Shown piece by piece: positions 1 through 7,096 of a DNA stretch of 14,563 nt. The notes beneath the pieces are model-generated. The model made no database searches and was not told the DNA's origin. It saw nothing but the letters and a program-made list of their open reading frames with translations. Every line of letters starts with the position of its first letter. Position 1 is the first letter of the stretch. The stretch comes from SZUA-36 sp964650905. Its GTDB lineage: Bacteria; Pseudomonadota; Gammaproteobacteria; Xanthomonadales; SZUA-36. The position numbers and the translations under genes were made by a program. Location: positions 1 through 14,563 of the forward strand of contig CAZYVH010000078.1 of NCBI GenBank assembly GCA_964650905.1. The letters run 5' to 3'.

Positions 1-1
1 G

Positions 2-622
2 CTATTTTTTCATCAGCAACTGCCTGAGAAATGCATTGTGTCTGGATTGCCACGCCCAAAGCAGCACTGGCGCGAGCGGGGGTACCATCAATGTACTGAA
101 CTGGGACATGATGCCAATGATCGACGCCGATAGGCTGTAACCGTCGATAAACACCGGGCCCAGTCCTGCCATCAGTTTTGTCAAACATATGCTAATCAAA
201 CCTGCGATTAATAGTACATACAGTACGAGTGAACCCCTGGCAAATCTGGCGAGGTTTTCCCCACTTGGCGTTATATAACTCAAGGCTGCATAAAAAGGGA
301 ATGAGTAGGTGAGAATTTGTGTATTGAGAGGAAATGCAAGGTGGTATCCTGCAAGCCTGGCAGACACAATCTCACCATCAAGTTCTCCAAAGTGAGTGAC
401 CAGCAAGGCCTGTGGGCCGTTTAAGCTGAATTCCTTTACGAATTCTGGTATGGAATGGGTCAATATAAGGTTAGTAATCCATACCGCTGGTGCGGCTAAC
501 AAGGAACTCAGCGGAATCCATACAAGGAAACAGAACGTCAACCAGAGGAACACCTGTCCGACAAATTGGTGGAGCTTTGGCGTCTTTGTGTCGTTGTCCG
601 TTGCAGCGTCCGCTTTACTCAT
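2..622 (-). CDS. Probable exosortase H-associated multi-pass membrane protein
   Basis: A 206-residue hydrophobic protein, complete at the window edge (TAG at 4..2). After a hydrophilic N-terminus (about residues 1-18) there is a long hydrophobic segment at about 20-54, a less hydrophobic and probably extracytoplasmic middle (about 55-125), a membrane segment at about 130-152 and another stretch at about 165-192, ending in a basic cytoplasmic-type tail. Its ATG overlaps the TGA of the exosortase gene (shared ATGA, 619-622), so the two are probably co-transcribed and translationally coupled. No catalytic motif is visible. From context and overall character I infer it is the small membrane partner found beside XrtH exosortases. 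Its function is not established; it could help present or escort the sorting substrate. The coding region is clear, the family call moderate. Confidence 0.7.
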   Translation of the reverse strand: MSKADAATDNDTKTPKLHQFVGQVFLWLTFCFLVWIPLSSLLAAPAVWITNLILTHSIPEFVKEFSLNGPQALLVTHFGELDGEIVSARLAGYHLAFPLNTQILTYSFPFYAALSYITPSGENLARFARGSLVLYVLLIAGLISICLTKLMAGLGPVFIDGYSLSASIIGIMSQFSTLMVPPLAPVLLWAWQSRHNAFLRQLLMKK

Positions 623-1122
623 GACACGACTTCATTAGCTGCTGTGTGGGCGGACATGTAGCGAACAAAGACAATAAATACAATCAAGACATCCAACATA
701 ATGAGCACTGGCCAGAGATAGAGATGAATCCAGTTGAAAACAGCAATATTCCACTGTCCCAGATAAAACAGGCTGATTATGCGGGCCAGATTTGCCACCT
801 GTATTGAAAGAAAACCCAATACGATAGCGAGTAGTTTTTGACGCCAGCGGGCTCTAAAGGCGATGACCGCTGCAATTAAGACAATGCTTGCTTCCACGCC
901 ATTGCAGCCCGGTTCGATCGATACTGCAAAACCGCTGACACTGTCACTTAACACCTGGCCGTAGGCGACCACCGTGTCGTCAAAAGGCACAATAATCCAG
1001 GCGCTCAGAGACGCTATAAAACCCGTGAAGGGTTCTACGACGTTCACATACACAGGTTCCATTAACTCAAGGCTGAACAGAACCAAAAAAACCAATAGGA
1101 AAATAACAATAAATCGTGCCAT
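619..1122 (-). CDS. xrtH: Exosortase H (XrtH), IPTL-CTERM-type sorting transpeptidase
   Basis: Exosortases are inner-membrane cysteine proteases/transpeptidases that cleave a C-terminal sorting tail from exported proteins. The 167-residue protein is almost entirely membrane-embedded. Numbered from the chosen start, it has the exosortase triad: Cys73 in EPGCNG, Arg114 in NLAR and His133 in WIHLY. Small size with a single compact catalytic core fits XrtH, which is paired with IPTL-CTERM tails, rather than the larger EpsH/XrtA forms. I chose ATG at 1122 because AAGGCAGG lies just ahead of it at good Shine-Dalgarno distance; an ATG at 1137 would add five residues (MKAGY) with no comparable site. 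The stop overlaps the start of the downstream membrane protein. No candidate substrate with an IPTL tail is encoded in this window, so it must act on proteins encoded elsewhere. Confidence 0.85.
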   Translation of the reverse strand: MARFIVIFLLVFLVLFSLELMEPVYVNVVEPFTGFIASLSAWIIVPFDDTVVAYGQVLSDSVSGFAVSIEPGCNGVEASIVLIAAVIAFRARWRQKLLAIVLGFLSIQVANLARIISLFYLGQWNIAVFNWIHLYLWPVLIMLDVLIVFIVFVRYMSAHTAANEVVS

Positions 1123-1169
1123 ATAACCTGCCTTCATCAGGTGTGGGGATATTGCCAGGATAATTTTTC

Positions 1170-1190
1170 CATTATAGCTTGAATATAATG
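1170..1190 (-). promoter_or_regulatory. Palindromic candidate xrtH promoter
   Basis: The gap between xrtH and the TRAP gene contains a perfect inverted repeat, CATTATA (1170-1176) and TATAATG (1184-1190), separated by seven bases. The arm nearest xrtH gives an exact TATAAT -10 box on the minus strand (1176..1171), about 48 bases ahead of the xrtH start. No good -35 hexamer is visible at 16-18 bases, so it might need an activator. The other arm gives a plus-strand TATAAT pointing into the TRAP gene. Whether this is a promoter, an operator or both is inference. Confidence 0.35.
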
Positions 1191-1218
1191 CGAATTTTTA
1201 TATTGGCAGATCTATGTT

Positions 1219-2598
1219 TCAGCCCGTGGTGTAAATGACCGCCGGTAGCCAGGTCGCCAGTGCCGGGAACAGCGATAACAAACCCAGCATCAATAGCTGG
1301 ATGATGATAAACGGAATGACCCCACGGTAAATGGCCGATGTGGCGACCTCGGGCGGTGTCACACCACGCAGGTAGAACAATGAAAAACCGAATGGCGGTG
1401 TCAGGAATGATGTCTGCAAATTGAGTCCGATCATCACCCCCAGCCACACCGGGTTGATACCCATGGCCAGCAGGATCGGTCCGACAATGGGTATCACCAC
1501 GTAGGTGATCTCGATAAAATCAAGGATGAATCCCAACAGGAATAACACCAGCATCACGATCAGCAAGGCACCCACCTCACCGCCCGGCAGGTTCAGCAAC
1601 AGGGACTGAACGTACTCATCTCCACCGAAACCACGAAACACCAGGCTGAACAATGATGCCCCGATCAATATCATGAACACCATGGCACTCACCCGGGTGG
1701 TTTGAAAGACGACTTCACGCAGGGTCCGGATTGTAAGCTGGCGCTGTTGTAGTGCCAGTAACATAGCGCCTACCGCACCCACCGCAGCCGCCTCGGTGGG
1801 GGTTGCTATACCCATCAGGATGGAACCCAGTACCGCGACGATCAGCAACAGGGGCCCGGCCAGCAAACGTAGTAAAACCGGTAGCGGGACCTCTTCGCCG
1901 GGTACTTGTTTTACGGCTGGCATGGACTGTGGTTTGAGCACGGCCAACAATGAAAGATAGAGCATGTAAATCCCGACCAACATCAACCCGGGTAACAACG
2001 CGCCGGCAAACAACTCACCCACGGAAATGGTCTCCGGGCTGAAAATACCCATGCGTAACTGTGCCTGCTGGTAGGCATTGGAAAGCACATCTGCCAACAG
2101 GATCAAGACGATGGACGGCGGGATGATTTGTCCCAGCGTGCCAGCTGCGCATATACTGCCGGTGGCAATGGCGGGGTCGTATTTATTCTTTAACATGGTC
2201 GGCAATGACAGTAAGCCCATGGTGACCACCGTTGCACCCACTATCCCCGTACTGGCGGCCATCAGCGCACCTACCAGCATAACCGCAAGACCCAACCCGC
2301 CGGGTACCTTGCGTAACAGCTTCGCCAGCGCCTGCAATAACTGTTCGGCCAGTTTGGAGCGTTCCAACATGACACCCATAAAAACAAAGACGGGGACCGC
2401 GATCAGGGTCTCATTATTCATAATGCCGAAAATTCGGTTTGGCAGAGCGCCCAGGAACGATGCGTCAAAGGTTCCTGTGACAATACCAATAAAGGCGAAA
2501 ACCAGGGCTACACCCGCCAGCGTGAATGCGACCGGAAAGCCCGCCAGCAATGTCAATCCTGCTGCAAGAAATAAACCCAGCGACATCAGACCAGCCAT
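1219..2598 (-). CDS. TRAP transporter large permease (DctM / FcbT3 type)
   Basis: This is the large integral-membrane subunit of a tripartite ATP-independent periplasmic transporter, which imports organic acids or related solutes using an ion gradient. The 459-residue protein has about a dozen hydrophobic segments. It carries the conserved DctM pattern: an N-terminal half with a GATVVTMG-like glycine-rich region near residues 120-130, and a C-terminal block at about 356-415 with LDFIEITYVV and LNLQTSFLTPPFGF. That block resembles the FcbT3 branch (mannitol/chloroaromatic group), which is longer than the ~425-residue C4-dicarboxylate DctM. The substrate cannot be read from sequence. The start at 2598 has GGTGA at suitable distance; ATG at 2586 is a weaker alternative. 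No small permease (DctQ) or binding protein (DctP) lies beside it: upstream is the argS intergenic region, downstream is xrtH. Confidence 0.9.
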   Translation of the reverse strand: MAGLMSLGLFLAAGLTLLAGFPVAFTLAGVALVFAFIGIVTGTFDASFLGALPNRIFGIMNNETLIAVPVFVFMGVMLERSKLAEQLLQALAKLLRKVPGGLGLAVMLVGALMAASTGIVGATVVTMGLLSLPTMLKNKYDPAIATGSICAAGTLGQIIPPSIVLILLADVLSNAYQQAQLRMGIFSPETISVGELFAGALLPGLMLVGIYMLYLSLLAVLKPQSMPAVKQVPGEEVPLPVLLRLLAGPLLLIVAVLGSILMGIATPTEAAAVGAVGAMLLALQQRQLTIRTLREVVFQTTRVSAMVFMILIGASLFSLVFRGFGGDEYVQSLLLNLPGGEVGALLIVMLVLFLLGFILDFIEITYVVIPIVGPILLAMGINPVWLGVMIGLNLQTSFLTPPFGFSLFYLRGVTPPEVATSAIYRGVIPFIIIQLLMLGLLSLFPALATWLPAVIYTTG

Positions 2599-2701
2599 TT
2601 CAGTTCACCGCTGTACAAAAATGTGAAGGATTGCAAGGAATTGCAGCGAAAGACCCGCAAGCGGCACGTTTTATGGATGATTCCCACCCAGCGTGCCTGC
2701 A

Positions 2702-2730
2702 TTTATACACAGATGGTGTACGTATATAAA
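2702..2730 (-). promoter_or_regulatory. Candidate promoter of the TRAP permease gene
   Basis: On the minus strand, TTTATA (2730..2725) and TATAAA (2707..2702) are 17 bases apart, a fair sigma-70 match (4/6 and 5/6). It would start transcription near 2695, leaving a leader of about 97 bases before the permease ATG. The -10 box overlaps the DnaA-box-like TTATACACA at 2703-2711, and TACAC/GTGTA (2706-2710, 2716-2720) forms a short inverted repeat in the spacer. This is pattern matching only. Confidence 0.3.
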
Positions 2731-2879
2731 AAAACATGGGTTTAATAAGCCTGTTGAGTCAGAATCATGCAGAATATTCTATATCTGTTTGTTATTTAGT
2801 TATTTCTTTGTCGGGTCGCAAAAAGTGCTTTGGTCGTCTAATCATAGCACGCTCAGGCAATGACGGGCCCCAACAGCTT

Positions 2880-2900
2880 TTGTCCACAGAGTTATCCACA
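2880..2900 (+). promoter_or_regulatory. Tandem DnaA-box-like sites upstream of argS
   Basis: TTATCCACA at 2892-2900 is an exact match to the strong DnaA-box consensus. TTGTCCACA at 2880-2888 differs from it at one base, lies in the same orientation and is offset by 12 bases. A further match to the relaxed consensus TTATNCACA, namely TTATACACA, sits at 2703-2711. The pair lies about 50 bases ahead of the candidate argS -35 box, a position suited to DnaA acting as a transcription factor or titration site. Functional binding is inferred, not shown. Confidence 0.45.
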
Positions 2901-2949
2901 ACGCACAAAAACCCGCAACTGTTTCCCGGCCCAATGGCACCGGCAGCCG

Positions 2950-2978
2950 TTTTCAGCGTCGGTTCAAAGCGTTACAAT
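2950..2978 (+). promoter_or_regulatory. Candidate argS promoter
   Basis: TTTTCA (2950-2955) and TACAAT (2973-2978) are separated by 17 bases, matching the sigma-70 hexamers at 4/6 and 5/6. Transcription would begin near 2985, giving a leader of about 42 bases before the TTG start of argS. The -10 box is itself flanked by GCGT and ACGC, a small inverted repeat. Confidence 0.4.
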
Positions 2979-3014
2979 ACGCTGCTTCCAGGTTGTCATT
3001 GTGCGGCCAGCCAC

Positions 3015-3018
3015 AGGA
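3015..3018 (+). promoter_or_regulatory. argS ribosome-binding site that decides the TTG start
   Basis: AGGA lies eight bases ahead of TTG at 3027. This spacing, with the match of the following residues (KEHIEELLIQAL) to the usual ArgRS N-terminus, supports TTG over the in-frame ATG codons at 2736 (far upstream) and 3066 (which would remove the first helix). Confidence 0.55.
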
Positions 3019-3026
3019 TCCGTTTT

Positions 3027-4784
3027 TTGAAAGAACATATCGAAGAATTGTTAATTCAGGCATTAATGCACCTGATCCGTAACGGTATCTTGTCAAAAGA
3101 TTGCGACATCACCCCGCAACTCGAACGTGCACGTTCACCTGAACATGGCGAGTTTGCATCCAATGTCGCAATGGTGCTGGCAAAACGCGCCGGTATTCCG
3201 CCACTGGAGCTGGCACAGGCCATCATAGACAAACTGCCAAAGTCACGACAATTGAAGCGTGCGGAGATTGCCGGACCAGGTTTTATCAACTTCTTCATGC
3301 ACCAGGTCGCCATGACCGCCGTTGTCAATGATGTCCTGCAGGCGGGCGATGCTTACGGACAGTTGCCCGACCGGCAACAGGATCTGACGGTTGAATTTGT
3401 ATCGGCCAATCCAACGGGCCCGTTACACGTTGGACATGGCCGTGGCGCTGCCTACGGTGCCAGCCTGGCCAGCATTTTGCAGAAGGCCGGCTATCGCGTA
3501 CAGCGTGAATATTATGTCAATGACAATGGCAGACAGATGGATATTCTTGCGGCCAGTGTCTGGTTAAGATACCTGGATTTGTGCGGGGAGCAGGTCAAAT
3601 TTCCCAAGAACGCTTATCAGGGTGAATACATTTACGAGATCGCACGTGAAATACGTAGTGTGGCGGGTGATCAATGGCGTCACAAGGGAATGGACGTATT
3701 CGACGGCTTGCCAACCGGCGAGAACGTTGGTGGCGACAGTGAGACCTATATCGATGGGCTGATTAGCCGGGCGAGAGACTTGCTCGGTGAAACAGGATAT
3801 GAGACTTTCCTGGACGCCTCACTGAAAAATATCCTGTCTGATATACAGCATGACCTGGAAGAATTTGGTGTTATTTTTGACCAGTGGTTCTCGGAGCGAA
3901 AACTTGAAAATGACGGCGCCATCGAGCATGCCATCGGGCGGCTTGAAAACAATGGTCACCTATATCAAAAAGACGGTGCAACCTGGTTCCGAGCTTCTGC
4001 GCTTGGCGATGAAAAAGATCGGGTTTTAATACGCGAAAACGGACGCACAACCTATTTTGCCTCGGATATTGCCTATTTCCTGAATAAGCTGGAACGCGGA
4101 TTCGAACGTGCCATTTACGTCCTGGGTGCAGACCACCATGGCTACATTGCACGACTGCGTGCGGCGGCCGTGGGTATGGGTGAAGACCCTGACCGGCTTG
4201 AAATATTGTTGGTTCAGTTCGCGATTCTGTACCGTGATGGCAGGAAGGTCTCCATGTCGACACGTTCCGGACAATTTGTCACCCTGCGTGAGCTGCGTAA
4301 GGAGGTCGGCAAGGACGCTGCGCGTTTTTTCTACGTCATGCGCTCGCATGATCAGCACCTTGATTTCGACCTGGACCTGGCCAAGTCACAGAGCAATGAA
4401 AACCCGGTGTATTACATCCAGTATGCCTATGCACGGATCTGCAGTGTCCTGAGAAACCTTGAGCAGATGAATGAAGCACATAACCAGGCGATAGGTGAAG
4501 CTGCGTTGAGGCTGTTAACTCAACCCCACGAAATCGATTTGCTGCGCGAGCTCAGCCGTTATCCGGAAATCATAGAAGCGGCTGCCCGTCTGCGTACACC
4601 ACACCTGCTGGCGCATTATTTGCAGTCACTGGCCACTGGTTTTCATGCATATTACAACTCGAACCAGTTCCTGGTGGATGATGAAAACATCAGGAATGCA
4701 CGTCTGAATCTGATCCTGGCAACCAGTATCGTCTTGAAAAATGGTCTCGGTCTTCTCGGGATTTCCGCACCGGAGTCAATGTAA
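3027..4784 (+). CDS. argS: Arginyl-tRNA synthetase
   Basis: This class I aminoacyl-tRNA synthetase charges tRNA-Arg with arginine in the cytosol. From the TTG start the protein is 585 residues, close to the 577 of E. coli ArgRS. The N-terminal tRNA-recognition (Add-1) domain spans about residues 1-95. The catalytic HIGH signature appears as HVGH at 134-137 after SANPTGPL. The KMSKS equivalent is the degenerate VSMSTRSG at about 408-415, as normal for this family branch, followed by the DLDLAKSQSNENPVYYIQYA junction into the C-terminal DALR anticodon-binding helices. An ATG-start reading from 2736 would add 97 residues unlike any ArgRS, so I reject it. The stop codon overlaps the start of the next gene (TAATG), so both are probably one transcript. 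Pairing with a SPOR-domain gene is typical of gammaproteobacteria. Confidence 0.96.
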   Translation: MKEHIEELLIQALMHLIRNGILSKDCDITPQLERARSPEHGEFASNVAMVLAKRAGIPPLELAQAIIDKLPKSRQLKRAEIAGPGFINFFMHQVAMTAVVNDVLQAGDAYGQLPDRQQDLTVEFVSANPTGPLHVGHGRGAAYGASLASILQKAGYRVQREYYVNDNGRQMDILAASVWLRYLDLCGEQVKFPKNAYQGEYIYEIAREIRSVAGDQWRHKGMDVFDGLPTGENVGGDSETYIDGLISRARDLLGETGYETFLDASLKNILSDIQHDLEEFGVIFDQWFSERKLENDGAIEHAIGRLENNGHLYQKDGATWFRASALGDEKDRVLIRENGRTTYFASDIAYFLNKLERGFERAIYVLGADHHGYIARLRAAAVGMGEDPDRLEILLVQFAILYRDGRKVSMSTRSGQFVTLRELRKEVGKDAARFFYVMRSHDQHLDFDLDLAKSQSNENPVYYIQYAYARICSVLRNLEQMNEAHNQAIGEAALRLLTQPHEIDLLRELSRYPEIIEAAARLRTPHLLAHYLQSLATGFHAYYNSNQFLVDDENIRNARLNLILATSIVLKNGLGLLGISAPESM

Positions 4785-5353
4785 TGACAACAAGACGCAG
4801 AAAAGCAAGTAAACATAAAGGTATACCAGCATGGTTCTGGTTGTTGGGCGGGATACTGATCGGTCTGAGTGGTGCCGTGGTATTGGTGTTTGAAGGCTAT
4901 TTGCCGGAGCTCAAGCAGCATCACTCTTCTGCTGACCGAACACCGGCCACATCGATAGATTCCGAACTGGCTGATGACACCGACGTGGTTGCGCCTGAAC
5001 CCAAAAAGCCGCGTTACGATTTTTTTACCGTTCTGCCTGAAATGGATGTTGTCGTACCCGCGAGGGAGTTAAGCCGCAAGGTCGGACCAGCGGCCGATGT
5101 ACAGACCACCATTGCCACGGACAACTACCTGCTGCAAGCAGGCTCGTTTCGTGATGCTGCCGATGCTGAACAGTTAAAAGCACGCTTGGCGCTGCTTGGC
5201 GCAGAGGCCAGCATTCAGGCGGTTACGGTGAACGGCGAAGCCTGGCACCGGGTTAGAATCGGACCACTCAAGGGTGCCCGCAAGACTGATGAAATGCGTC
5301 GCATGCTGGATGAATACCGTATTCCCACACTGGTTCTGAAAGCTAAATCCTGA
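4784..5353 (+). CDS. Membrane-anchored SPOR-domain protein, FtsN-like
   Basis: A 189-residue bitopic protein. It has a basic cytoplasmic N-terminus (RRRK at 4-7), one membrane helix at about 17-38, a low-complexity periplasmic linker with the PKKPRYDFFTVLPEMDV motif at about 73-89, and a C-terminal SPOR domain at about 112-187 (YLLQAGSF at 115-122, WHRVRIGP at 154-161). SPOR domains bind denuded septal peptidoglycan, so the protein probably localises to the division site. In Pseudomonas the gene after argS is of this kind and is followed by hslVU. E. coli FtsN, also next to hslVU, has the same architecture but is longer. I call it FtsN-like rather than ftsN because the linker is short and the essential FtsN periplasmic helices cannot be confirmed by eye. 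Translation is probably coupled to argS through TAATG. Confidence 0.88.
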   Translation: MTTRRRKASKHKGIPAWFWLLGGILIGLSGAVVLVFEGYLPELKQHHSSADRTPATSIDSELADDTDVVAPEPKKPRYDFFTVLPEMDVVVPARELSRKVGPAADVQTTIATDNYLLQAGSFRDAADAEQLKARLALLGAEASIQAVTVNGEAWHRVRIGPLKGARKTDEMRRMLDEYRIPTLVLKAKS

Positions 5354-5370
5354 ATTGTCATATTCGCAGC

Positions 5371-5392
5371 CCCGGGATGTAATCAACCCGGG
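5371..5392. terminator. Possible weak hairpin between convergent genes
   Basis: Two CCCGGG copies (5371-5376 and 5387-5392) can pair across a 10-base loop. They lie in the 29-base gap between the SPOR gene and batD and over the last batD codons. There is no T-tract on either side, so termination is doubtful; it could simply separate the converging transcripts. Confidence 0.25.
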
Positions 5393-7092
5393 TACAAATC
5401 CGGCGTATCGCCGACGTCATCGTTGCGTGTTTCACCTTGCTGGCTTCGGTAACGCTTGAAGGCTGCCCACAACTCATCCCCTTTCCATGGCCCTTCCTCA
5501 GAGCCCGCGAACCCGGCAGTAACCAGCTCGTCGATAGCATGGCGTAGTCCCTCGTCACCACAAGCTGATGCATAGTCCCGCATACTGCCGCGCATGGGAT
5601 AAGGTGCATAATGTCTGACCCATTGCGACAAGGCGCTGCGCGTTGCAGATGCATCAGCCGTCTGGCAAGTCTGTTGAATTTTCTTCAGCAAGATGGCTTC
5701 CGCGGGCGCAGCGGCATCAAGGTTCGTTTTGTTTGCAGGGTTAAACTGGCCGCGTCGGTAGTAAAAAAACAGGGTCAGCAACCATAAAAAAGCGAATACG
5801 GTTGTGCTTGCTTTCCAGCCCAGCTCCCGCTTGCCACCTGTGAGTTGGGTGCTTGTAACGGCCGTGGCCGGCGTCGTAACCAGGGTTTTGGTCATTGATC
5901 CGGTATCGGCGGGGCTGGCTGTCAATTCTGTTGCCAGAACTTGCACTCGGTGTTCGGGTACGACCGCAGTTCTCTGCCGGTTGGCAGCCGTGTCCCACCA
6001 GTCCAGCCTGATCTCTGGCAGAACCAGTTCGCCGGGTTTTTCAGGTACGATGGCATAGCGGAACTCCTTGTGTCCGAGCACCCATTCGCCATCATCACGG
6101 CTGATACCCTGGGGTTGGTCAGGATATATACGGGTATTGGGCACCTCCGGCCACTGTGGTTCTTCAAGCATGTTTTCCTCGAGTCCGACCGCATCCATGA
6201 TGATGGTACGGGTCACCGGTTCGCCGACGTGGAGCCTGGCTGTGTCGGATATCTGCTGGGCCAGGGATAGACGACGGGCCGGCAACCAGAAATCACCCGC
6301 GTACTGTGCCGGACGAGGTTTGATATCAAGACTGACGGGGTCACTCTCCACCCGTAAGCGCCGGCCACGCACGGTCGGCTGCCACAAACGGTCGGATGGC
6401 TTTTCTATTAAACGGCCAGTCAATGCCATGGCCGGAATCTCAAGTTTGCCTGAGCGCTCGGGGAATATTGCATAACGGCGTTCCAGCACCCGGTATTGGG
6501 TGCCATTGCGATCAGCCTGGTAGGGTACTTCATCCAGTAACCGCACCAGGGCCTGCTGCGGCGCCGGTGGATTGATCGCGGCTTCGGTCAGGTTGGCCTG
6601 GTAGAAAATCCGGACGGTCAGACCCACCTGTGCATGCACATAGTATGGGCCGTTTTCGGGTTGTAGACTGAGCTCCATAAATACCGGTTCGGGTTCGCCG
6701 GGTGCACGTTTTGGCGCGACTGCAACGTGCAACCGCAAGGGTTGTGAACTGGCGCCCGGGAACTGCAGAGCCGGTATCTTGAGGTCACCAGCGTGTTTCG
6801 GTTCCAGCGTCACCACCAGGCGAACAAAGGCTGTTTTACGCCCATTGACAAATGACATCTGGGTTTCGCTACGCTGATCAAGCACCTCGAAGTCTGCCCC
6901 AAGGGACGCCAGGTCGGTATCCAGACTTTGCCCGGTGTCATTGGCTTGTAATGTCAGTGTGACCGTCTCGCCCACGACAACATTGTTGCGATCCAGTTGC
7001 GCCGTTACGGTAGCGGCCTGTGCAACAGAAATTGAGACCAGTAGCAAAATTGGAAGCATCAGTATTTGTATACGGTGTTGCCCGATCTTCAT
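5383..7092 (-). CDS. batD: BatD-family aerotolerance protein
   Basis: This is the last gene of the MoxR/Bat operon. From ATG at 7092 the protein is 569 residues. It starts with a clear signal peptide (basic start, hydrophobic LMLPILLLVSISVA, cleavage after AQA near residue 26). The large periplasmic region follows, beginning TVTAQLDRNNVVVGETVTL, the usual BatD beta-sandwich opening. A single membrane helix lies near 428-446 (FAFLWLLTLFFYY), and a cytoplasmic tail of about 120 residues follows. An upstream ATG at 7146 lies inside the preceding gene and would bury the signal peptide behind 18 extra residues. The chosen start has GGTGA ahead of it, four bases after the previous stop. BatD probably works with the BatA and BatB vWA proteins at the membrane; its biochemical role is unknown. 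Confidence 0.85.
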   Translation of the reverse strand: MKIGQHRIQILMLPILLLVSISVAQAATVTAQLDRNNVVVGETVTLTLQANDTGQSLDTDLASLGADFEVLDQRSETQMSFVNGRKTAFVRLVVTLEPKHAGDLKIPALQFPGASSQPLRLHVAVAPKRAPGEPEPVFMELSLQPENGPYYVHAQVGLTVRIFYQANLTEAAINPPAPQQALVRLLDEVPYQADRNGTQYRVLERRYAIFPERSGKLEIPAMALTGRLIEKPSDRLWQPTVRGRRLRVESDPVSLDIKPRPAQYAGDFWLPARRLSLAQQISDTARLHVGEPVTRTIIMDAVGLEENMLEEPQWPEVPNTRIYPDQPQGISRDDGEWVLGHKEFRYAIVPEKPGELVLPEIRLDWWDTAANRQRTAVVPEHRVQVLATELTASPADTGSMTKTLVTTPATAVTSTQLTGGKRELGWKASTTVFAFLWLLTLFFYYRRGQFNPANKTNLDAAAPAEAILLKKIQQTCQTADASATRSALSQWVRHYAPYPMRGSMRDYASACGDEGLRHAIDELVTAGFAGSEEGPWKGDELWAAFKRYRSQQGETRNDDVGDTPDLYPG

Positions 7093-7096
7093 TTTG

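Larger units (their letters stand above)
2599..3026. other. 428-bp divergent intergenic region between TRAP permease and argS
   Basis: The reading frame in front of argS stays open back to 2736, but its translation has no resemblance to a protein family and lies upstream of the normal ArgS N-terminus, so I read this stretch as non-coding. From left to right it holds the permease leader and candidate promoter, an AT-rich tract at about 2720-2810, three DnaA-box-like 9-mers in the same orientation (2703-2711, 2880-2888, 2892-2900), a candidate argS promoter (2950-2978) and the argS ribosome-binding site (3015-3018). No RNA gene or clear terminator is visible. Confidence 0.6.

Noticed and set aside
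1172..1447. Minus-strand 91-codon frame overlapping the end of the TRAP gene
   Set aside because: It is an alternative frame inside the well-supported permease gene, rich in His/Gly/Asp as expected for a shadow frame, with no family resemblance.
2586..2702. A 38-codon minus-strand frame whose TGA overlaps an ATG (TGATG) inside the TRAP permease start
   Set aside because: It looked like a remnant of DctQ or a leader peptide, but the sequence has no DctQ character, no ribosome-binding site was evident, and the candidate promoter would start transcription after its ATG.
2736..3026. Open frame extending argS 97 codons upstream to an ATG
   Set aside because: The translated extension resembles no ArgRS N-terminus, crosses the candidate promoter and DnaA-box region, and TTG at 3027 has its own ribosome-binding site.
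3871..4358. Minus-strand frames of 110-130 codons opposite argS
   Set aside because: They are antisense to the catalytic core of argS and have no recognisable domain; codon-biased genes routinely leave such open antisense frames.
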